In this document: positions 58,748 to 64,000 of the stretch, in pieces
Layout of the letters: each line of letters begins with the position of its first letter
How positions within the stretch are numbered: the stretch's first letter is position 1
NCBI RefSeq assembly: GCF_050410775.1
Contig: NZ_CP191229.1
DNA: 64,000 bases
Source: Erwinia sp050410775
GTDB taxonomy: Bacteria > Pseudomonadota > Gammaproteobacteria > Enterobacterales > Enterobacteriaceae
Strand: one strand, 5' to 3'
Program-made: the position numbers and the translations under genes
The notes under the pieces: model-generated
The model's database searches: none
Seen by the model: the letters and a program-made list of their open reading frames with translations, nothing else
Told to the model about the DNA's origin: nothing

Positions 58748-60262
58748 TCAGGGTGCCATTTTCACGCCAGCCAGGCGTACCAGCCCGTCCGGCCAGGCCT
58801 TAAAGCCCTGCACTTTTTTGTTCAGGCCAAAGATGCGTGGCTCAAAGTAGAGGTAGGCAATTGGCATATCGGTTTGCAGCTGCTTCACCACTTTGTCATA
58901 CAGCCCCTGGCGTGTGGCCGGATCGTTGGTCTGACGCGCTTCGGTCAGCCAGGCATCAACCTGAGGATTGCTGTAACGCCCGTCGTTCAGGGTGCCCTTG
59001 CTGTTGATAAAGGAGAAGATGCTGCCATCAGGATCGGGACGTCCCGACCAGCCGGAGAGGCTGAGCTGGAAATCGCCGCGCTGCTGACGATCCAGCAGGG
59101 AAGCAAACTCACTCATTTGCAGTTTCACGTTAAATCCGGCTTCGCTCACCATCGCCTGAATCACCTGGCCAACCTGCTGTGAGGTGGGGGTGTTGGTGAC
59201 TAACAGGGTGACGTTGATCGGCGTTTTCACGCCAGCCGCAGCCAGCAGGGCTTTGGCCTTTTCCACATCGCGAGGCGCGATCGGCAGCTTGACGTGGTAA
59301 GGACTGACCGGCGAGAACGCCTGATTTGAAGGCGCGTATAAGCCTTCGAACGCCACCTGATTCAGCGCATCGCGGTCGATAGCCAGCGAGAACGCTTCCC
59401 GCACGCGGGCATCCTTCACAAACGGGTTGTTCGGGTCCACTTTGCCGTTGGCGATGTTGAAGGTAATCCCCTGATAGCCCAGGCCAGTGACTTTGGCGAG
59501 GCTCAGTTTGCTGTCAGCCTCTACGGTTTTTACGTCGCTGGCAGAAATACCTTCGGTCAGATCGAGATCGCCAGAACGCAGGTTTGCCAGACGTACCGAG
59601 GCATCAGGAATGGGCAGGAACACCACTTTATCGAAGTGATAGGCTGACTTGTTCCAGTAATTATCGAAGCGTTTCAGGATGATGCGATCCTGCTGCACGC
59701 GGCTTTCAAACTGATAAGGGCCGGTGCAGACCGGATGGGTGGCAAAATCGGGCTTCGCCGCCGCTTTGGGGGCCAGCATCGCACCAGCGCGATCGGTGAG
59801 CTGACTCAGCAGGGCAGCGTCAGCATTTTTCAGGTGGAATATCACCTGTGAAGGGGAAGCAACTTCAACCGACTCAATTGAGGAGATTTCGCTTTTGCGC
59901 AGCGAACCGGGCAGCGTCAGGGCGCGTTCAATATTAAATTTCACCGCTTCAGCATCAAACTTCTCGCCATCCTGGAAGGTCACGCCCTGGCGGAGATTCA
60001 TGGTCAGCGTTTTGCCATCCTCGCTCCATTTCCAGTCCGTTGCCAGGCCCGGTATCACCTTCAGGTGTTCATCCACATCGACCAGACGGTCGCACATGGC
60101 GGCAAAGACAAAGCGGCCGTAATAGGTGCGCGCCAGATGCGGGTCGAGCATATCGGGATCGGCACCCAGGCCGATGCGCAGCGTGCTTTCAGCCTGGGCC
60201 TGCAGGCTGCCGATCAGCATCATGCCGCCTAGGGCGGTCAACAACGTGTGGCGTACTTTCAT
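58748..60262 (-). CDS. Peptide/glutathione-type periplasmic binding protein (DppA/GsiB family)
   Basis: 504-residue substrate-binding protein of the SBP_bac_5 family. A signal peptide ends at QAQA-E (about residue 24). The mature chain begins STLRIGLGADPDMLDPHLAR, with RVREAFSLAIDRDALNQVAF and the C-terminal family segments. SBP_bac_5 proteins bind peptides, nickel or glutathione. Linkage to a gamma-glutamyltransferase suggests glutathione or other gamma-glutamyl peptides. It overlaps the DppF-type ATPase by 4 bp. Confidence 0.9.
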   Translation of the reverse strand: MKVRHTLLTALGGMMLIGSLQAQAESTLRIGLGADPDMLDPHLARTYYGRFVFAAMCDRLVDVDEHLKVIPGLATDWKWSEDGKTLTMNLRQGVTFQDGEKFDAEAVKFNIERALTLPGSLRKSEISSIESVEVASPSQVIFHLKNADAALLSQLTDRAGAMLAPKAAAKPDFATHPVCTGPYQFESRVQQDRIILKRFDNYWNKSAYHFDKVVFLPIPDASVRLANLRSGDLDLTEGISASDVKTVEADSKLSLAKVTGLGYQGITFNIANGKVDPNNPFVKDARVREAFSLAIDRDALNQVAFEGLYAPSNQAFSPVSPYHVKLPIAPRDVEKAKALLAAAGVKTPINVTLLVTNTPTSQQVGQVIQAMVSEAGFNVKLQMSEFASLLDRQQRGDFQLSLSGWSGRPDPDGSIFSFINSKGTLNDGRYSNPQVDAWLTEARQTNDPATRQGLYDKVVKQLQTDMPIAYLYFEPRIFGLNKKVQGFKAWPDGLVRLAGVKMAP

Positions 60263-61350
60263 CGCGTCACTTCTCCAGAGGGGGTTATTGAGTGTTGTTT
60301 TACCGCCTGTTCAAACAGCGCACGGCGCTGCAGAAAAGCGGAAGAGGGGGGAGCAATGGTTATCACGCTGCGGTCGCGGTTAAGCTCCTGCCAGCGATGG
60401 CAGGCTACCTGACGGCCGCCCGGTAAAATCTGGTTGATGGGTTCGATGCGGCGGCATTCGTCGGTGACGTGCGGGCAGCGGGTATGAAAACGGCAGCCGG
60501 AAGGAGGCGAGGCGGGATCGGGCAGATCGCCCTGCAGCATCGGGATCTGGCGCTCTGCGCCGGGCTGCATCTGTGGCGCAGAGGCAATCAGCGCCTGGGT
60601 ATAGGGGTGCAGCGGCGCATCAAAAATCTCGTCCACCGTAGCCAGTTCCACAATCTGCCCGAGGTACATCACCGCCACGCGGTCGCTCATATGGCGGATC
60701 ACCGCCAGGCCGTGCGCCACGATAATCATGGTCAGCCCAAACTGCTGCTTCAGGCTCTCCAGCAGATTCACCACCTGCGCCTGCACCGACACGTCCAGCG
60801 CGGAAACCGGCTCATCGCCCAGCAGTAGTTTTGGGCCTGACGCCAGCGCGCGGGCAATGCCGATACGCTGGCGCTGTCCGCCCGAAAATTCATGGGGATA
60901 GCGGCGGGCCCAGGCCGCAGGCAGCCCGACGGTTTGCAGCAGATCGGCCACTTTTTCCTGACGTTGCCGTCCGGTAAGCGATTCATGCAGCCAGATCGGC
61001 TCGCCAACGATGCTCTCTACGTTCATCCGGGGATTCAGTGAGGCAAAGGGATCCTGAAAGATAATTTGCAGCTCCCGGCGCAGCTGATTGAGGCGCGCGC
61101 CGCTGGCTTTGGTGATCTCTTCGCCCTGATAGAAAACGGCTCCCTGAGAAGGGGAAAGCAGGCGCAACAGCAGGCGACCCAGCGTGGATTTCCCGGAACC
61201 GGACTCGCCCACGATCGCCAGCGTTTCGCCGGGCATCACCTGCAACGAGATACGGTCAACGGCGGTAACCTGCAGCTTGCGTTTAAACAGGCGGGTGGGT
61301 CCGGCAAAGGTTTTGCTCAGATCGGTACATTCCAGAATCGGGGTGCTCAT
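60259..61350 (-). CDS. Peptide ABC transporter ATPase (DppF/OppF type)
   Basis: 363 residues. Walker A is GESGSGKST, signature FSGGQRQRIGIARAL, and the C-terminal OppF-type domain has CRFHTRCPHVTDECRRIEP. The last 35 residues form an extra basic tail ending HSITPSGEVTR. It overlaps the DppD-type gene upstream by 4 bp and the binding-protein gene by 4 bp. Confidence 0.92.
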   Translation of the reverse strand: MSTPILECTDLSKTFAGPTRLFKRKLQVTAVDRISLQVMPGETLAIVGESGSGKSTLGRLLLRLLSPSQGAVFYQGEEITKASGARLNQLRRELQIIFQDPFASLNPRMNVESIVGEPIWLHESLTGRQRQEKVADLLQTVGLPAAWARRYPHEFSGGQRQRIGIARALASGPKLLLGDEPVSALDVSVQAQVVNLLESLKQQFGLTMIIVAHGLAVIRHMSDRVAVMYLGQIVELATVDEIFDAPLHPYTQALIASAPQMQPGAERQIPMLQGDLPDPASPPSGCRFHTRCPHVTDECRRIEPINQILPGGRQVACHRWQELNRDRSVITIAPPSSAFLQRRALFEQAVKQHSITPSGEVTR

Positions 61351-62351
61351 GCAATTTCTCCCAGCGCGATGTGCTGTTCCAGCGGGGCACGAAAACAGGC
61401 CACCTGATGACGCTCGCCAAAGGCTTCCAGCGCAGGTTTATGCTGATGACAGCGGGTTTCAGCAAAGGGGCAGCGGGTGGCAAAGCGGCAGCCAGCGGGC
61501 ATCTGTTCTGGCAGCGGTACGGTGCCGGGGATTGTGGCCAGGGTGGCGCTGCGCGCGCCAAGGCTTGGGATCGAGCCCATCAGGCCGATGGTGTAAGGGT
61601 GCTGCGGATCGTTAAAAATCTCCGCCACATCGCCCGTTTCCACCACCTGCCCGGCGTACATGACCGCCACCCGCTGCGCCACTTCCGCCACCACGCCCAG
61701 GTCGTGGGTGATCATCAGTACGGCGGTGCCGGTCTCCGCTTTCAGGGTATTCAGCAACGAGAGAATTTGTGCCTGGATTGTCACGTCGAGCGCGGTTGTC
61801 GGCTCATCGGCGATCAGTAACTTCGGCCGGTTGATCAGCGCCATCGCGATCATAACGCGCTGACGCATGCCGCCGGAAAGCTGGTGGGGATACGCTTTCA
61901 GCCGCATTTCAGGCGCGGGGATCTGCACCTTTTCCAGAATTTGCAGCGCCGCCTGCATCGCTTCACGGCGGCTGACATTGCGATGGCGCATCACCGCTTC
62001 ACTAAGCTGATCGCCCAGCGTAAAGGCGGGGTTCAGCGAGGTCATCGGCTCCTGAAAAATCATCGCCAGCTCGTTGCCGCGGATATCGGCATAGTCACGC
62101 GGGGTGAGCGCCAGCAGATCCTTTTCCAGGAAAGTTATGTCGCCCTGCTTCACCTGAGCGCTGACGGGCAGCAGCCCCATCAGCGCCAGCGAGGTTATGC
62201 TTTTTCCGCAGCCCGATTCGCCCACCAGCGCCAGCGTTTCTCCGGCATGGACCTGCAGGGAGATGTTGTCCAGCACGCTGACCGGCGATCCGGCAAACTG
62301 TACGTTCAGCTGGCTCAGCGCCAGCACCGGGTAAGAGTGTTCAGCGGTCAT
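61347..62351 (-). CDS. Peptide ABC transporter ATPase (DppD/OppD type)
   Basis: 334 residues. Walker A is GESGCGKSI, signature LSGGMRQRVMIAMALINRPK, and the C-terminal cysteine motif is CRFATRCPFAETRC. It works with the DppF-type ATPase. It overlaps the regulator gene by 4 bp and the DppF-type gene by 4 bp. Confidence 0.92.
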   Translation of the reverse strand: MTAEHSYPVLALSQLNVQFAGSPVSVLDNISLQVHAGETLALVGESGCGKSITSLALMGLLPVSAQVKQGDITFLEKDLLALTPRDYADIRGNELAMIFQEPMTSLNPAFTLGDQLSEAVMRHRNVSRREAMQAALQILEKVQIPAPEMRLKAYPHQLSGGMRQRVMIAMALINRPKLLIADEPTTALDVTIQAQILSLLNTLKAETGTAVLMITHDLGVVAEVAQRVAVMYAGQVVETGDVAEIFNDPQHPYTIGLMGSIPSLGARSATLATIPGTVPLPEQMPAGCRFATRCPFAETRCHQHKPALEAFGERHQVACFRAPLEQHIALGEIA

Positions 62352-63067
62352 GGATGCTCCTCTTCGCCGCAGCTGATAGCTTCAATCAGGGCCTGCTGTA
62401 GCACCAGCAGGTGTTCTCGCATGGCTGCGGCTGCCTCAGGCGGCTGGCGGGCGGCAATGTGTTGCACCAGGCGTTGGTGATGGTCGTCATAATGGTTCAG
62501 CCGCTCCTGCGTTCTGGCCAGCACCCGCAGATGTTGCCAGCTCGGTTCACGCCGCACGGCATCAACGGCATCAAACAGCCCCAGCATCAGGCGGTTTCCG
62601 GCGGCTTCGGCAATGGCACGATGGAAGGCGCTGTCCCACAGCTCGTGCTGGTCGCCATCGCCCAGGGAGATACTCTGCATGCGCTCCAGCAGGCGCTTTA
62701 GCAGGGCAATCTGTTCATTGCTGGCGCGCAGCGCGGCCAGACGCGCCAGCCCCGGCTCCAGCTGAATGCGCGCTTCCATCACTTCCAGCAGGTTGGATCG
62801 CTGCGGAAGATGCTGCAAAACCAGAGGCTGTACCGGTGCGGCAGGGCCGACAAAGGTGCCTTTGCCCTGCTTACGCCAGATCCGGCCCTCTTCTTCAAGC
62901 ACGTCCAGCGCCCGACGGATCTCCCGACGGCCAACGGTAAACCGCTCCGCCAGCTCACGTTCGGTTGGCAGAGGTAACTCCGGCTGTTGCTCCTGCTGCT
63001 GGATCAGCTGGCGCAGCTTTTCCAGCGCAGAGCTGGAGTTGACGGCAGTTTCTGGCGTGTCACCCAT
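62348..63067 (-). CDS. FadR-family (GntR) transcriptional regulator of the peptide operon
   Basis: 239 residues. An N-terminal winged helix (ERELAERFTVGRREIRRALD) is followed by an FCD ligand-binding helical domain. Such regulators bind small acids and usually control adjacent catabolic genes. It overlaps the DppD-type gene by 4 bp and is the first gene of the operon, so it probably autoregulates. A candidate operator palindrome lies 105 bp upstream. Confidence 0.9.
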   Translation of the reverse strand: MGDTPETAVNSSSALEKLRQLIQQQEQQPELPLPTERELAERFTVGRREIRRALDVLEEEGRIWRKQGKGTFVGPAAPVQPLVLQHLPQRSNLLEVMEARIQLEPGLARLAALRASNEQIALLKRLLERMQSISLGDGDQHELWDSAFHRAIAEAAGNRLMLGLFDAVDAVRREPSWQHLRVLARTQERLNHYDDHHQRLVQHIAARQPPEAAAAMREHLLVLQQALIEAISCGEEEHP

Positions 63068-63171
63068 AATTGGTTCGCTTATTTATTCATCGTTTAAGGA
63101 AGCGCTTTCGGCAACAGGCCCCGCCAGCGTGCAGGCAAGGCGTGATGACCTGTTTATTACAGTAGGCAAGA

Positions 63172-63198
63172 ACTGAACCAATTTTTAATTGGTTCAGT
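63172..63198. promoter_or_regulatory. Candidate operator of the FadR-type regulator
   Basis: 12-bp perfect arms ACTGAACCAATT (63172-63183) and AATTGGTTCAGT (63187-63198) around TTT. The core TTGGT / ACCAA suits FadR-type GntR operators. A half-site AATTGGTTC recurs at 63068-63076, just before the regulator start codon. Confidence 0.55.
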
Positions 63199-63761
63199 AT
63201 TCTGTGAGCAGGGTCTGGCTAATTACTTGAATTGTCGACGATTTAAAGGAAAGAGAATAACAGGCAGCACTTGTGTGCAGAAATTTGCTCTGCTGCTTTT
63301 TGGTGCAAACGGCGAACCTGAATGCACCAATTAGGGCACTTGGGGAGAGCAGATGGAAATCACCCTTTCAGTGCTTAAAAAGTTTCAGCGCACTGCCCAG
63401 GATGATCGAACGACCCGATTATGGGGGTTTTTTGCCTGCCGGGCGAACTCGGAAATTTCTGAAAAACATAAGCGCAAAAACGGGCAGATTATAAAATCAA
63501 CAAAGCGAATAATTCCATGCGTGATTAGTGTAATCGGTACCATTCGCGCCCTGTCTGGATCGTCTGAAAAGCAGGCGCTGGTGGTGAAAAAGAGACTCTT
63601 GTTTAAGGTGGACCTGAAGGCAAGGCAGGTATGAAAAATCGTCAAAAAATATGAAGCAAATCTCATGATTTGATCTAATAATTATGTTCCCTGGCGTTTC
63701 TTTGAGCTGCCCTGCGCTTCCTGACAAGAGCTTCTCAGCGGTCGATGCCCGCCAGTTTTCT

Positions 63762-63780
63762 GAACCTGAGGCTCAGGTTC
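63762..63780. promoter_or_regulatory. Palindrome upstream of the NadS-like gene
   Basis: Perfect 9-bp arms GAACCTGAG / CTCAGGTTC with a single central G. It lies 46 bp before the NadS-like start and may be its operator. Confidence 0.5.
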
Positions 63781-63826
63781 TTCCCTCTGGTCGTTCACAT
63801 TTTGTGATTTTTATGAGGAGTGCTTT

Positions 63827-64000
63827 ATGGAAACTAAAGATCCTATGACTGAACTGCTGTCCAGTCTTGAACATATTGTTTTAACCCGTGAAGTTATTAA
63901 AGCGGCACCCCCATTAAAGGGTGAAGTCTCCACGCCAGAGCCAAAACGCATCCGTGAAATTACTGGCATGGAAATTAATGAGTTCGCCCTCGCCATGGGC
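63827..64000 (+). CDS. NadS-like HTH protein, probable antitoxin (partial)
   Basis: The N-terminal 58 residues of a gene cut by the window end, starting METKDPMTELLSSLEHIVLT and continuing RIREITGMEINEFALAMG. This is the N-terminal part of NadS/HigA-type helix-turn-helix antitoxins, whose HTH begins just here. ATG 63827 has GAGGAG 6 bp upstream. The partner toxin would be expected next to it; none is seen immediately upstream, so it may lie beyond the window or be missing. Confidence 0.65.
   Translation, partial: METKDPMTELLSSLEHIVLTREVIKAAPPLKGEVSTPEPKRIREITGMEINEFALAMG

Larger units (their letters stand above)
63068..63826. other. Intergenic region upstream of the FadR-type regulator and NadS-like gene
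   Basis: 759 bp with no supported gene. It contains the operator-like palindrome 63172-63198, an inverted repeat TTGGTGCA / TGCACCAA (63300-63307 and 63323-63330) and a 19-bp palindrome at 63762-63780. The ORF 63353-63634 has GGGAG before its ATG but matches no family I know. Confidence 0.5.

Noticed and set aside
63353..63634. 93-codon plus-strand ORF as a gene
   Set aside because: It has a possible ribosome binding site but no family resemblance, and its composition is not gene-like. It is kept only as part of the intergenic description.
1..64000. tRNA, rRNA or CRISPR arrays
   Set aside because: No repeat-spacer pattern and no tRNA-like sequence was noticed by eye; a tRNAscan or Infernal run would be needed to exclude small RNA genes.

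Overview
The window is chromosomal DNA from a member of the Enterobacterales, most likely the family Erwiniaceae (Pantoea/Erwinia group). It opens exactly on the GTG start of dnaA, so coordinate 1 is probably the conventional chromosome start. Most genes are close in sequence and length to Escherichia coli K-12 proteins but are reordered. Several loci fit plant-associated enterobacteria: a KdgR-controlled ketodeoxyuronate cluster, a 2-ketogluconate operon and a single ibpA. Assignments rest on remembered family sequences, not database searches.

Layout: 1-6.2 kb dnaA-dnaN-recF-gyrB, with an ERIC-like repeat between dnaN and recF. 6.4-10.8 kb: a LuxR-type regulator, yidA, a remnant of a hydroxyacid dehydrogenase, yidR, yidQ and ibpA (heat-shock promoter plus RNA thermometer). 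10.8-15.8 kb: avtA, then a YhcH-family gene, kdgT, kduI and kduD behind a KdgR box. 15.9-21.3 kb, minus strand: ptxS and kguE-kguK-kguT-kguD (2-ketogluconate catabolism) with a PtxS-type operator; kguD looks like a recruited ghrB. 21.5-28.7 kb: yiaD, tag, a GDSL esterase autotransporter and the torYZ respiratory pair. 29.2-30.3 kb: a higBA toxin-antitoxin pair and a broken hcp gene. 30.4-37.8 kb: yibF, fdhE, fdoIHG and the divergent fdhD; the FdoG active-site selenocysteine is replaced by cysteine and no selA/selB lies between fdhE and yibF. 38-39.6 kb: an Rpn-family nuclease gene and a small membrane protein gene. 39.9-44.5 kb: sodA and a complete sugar ABC transporter operon.

44.5-48.4 kb is an accessory island: a GNAT gene bracketed by 15-bp direct repeats, a tiny membrane protein, a yefM/yoeB pair, and a minus-strand group made of hcp, a DUF2778/Tlde1-like L,D-transpeptidase effector, its probable periplasmic immunity protein and a short membrane protein. 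48.5-53.2 kb: yibL and mtlADR, with four CRP-like sites upstream of mtlA. 53.2-55.2 kb: two acetyltransferases and yiaF. 55.3-63.1 kb is a seven-gene minus-strand operon: FadR-type regulator, complete Dpp/Opp-type peptide transporter and a gamma-glutamyltransferase-like enzyme. The window ends inside a NadS-like HTH gene.

Functionally the window combines replication and housekeeping genes with catabolism of plant-derived acids and sugars (ketodeoxyuronates, 2-ketogluconate, mannitol, an unknown sugar), anaerobic respiration (formate, N- or S-oxides) and small toxin and effector modules placed between conserved blocks.
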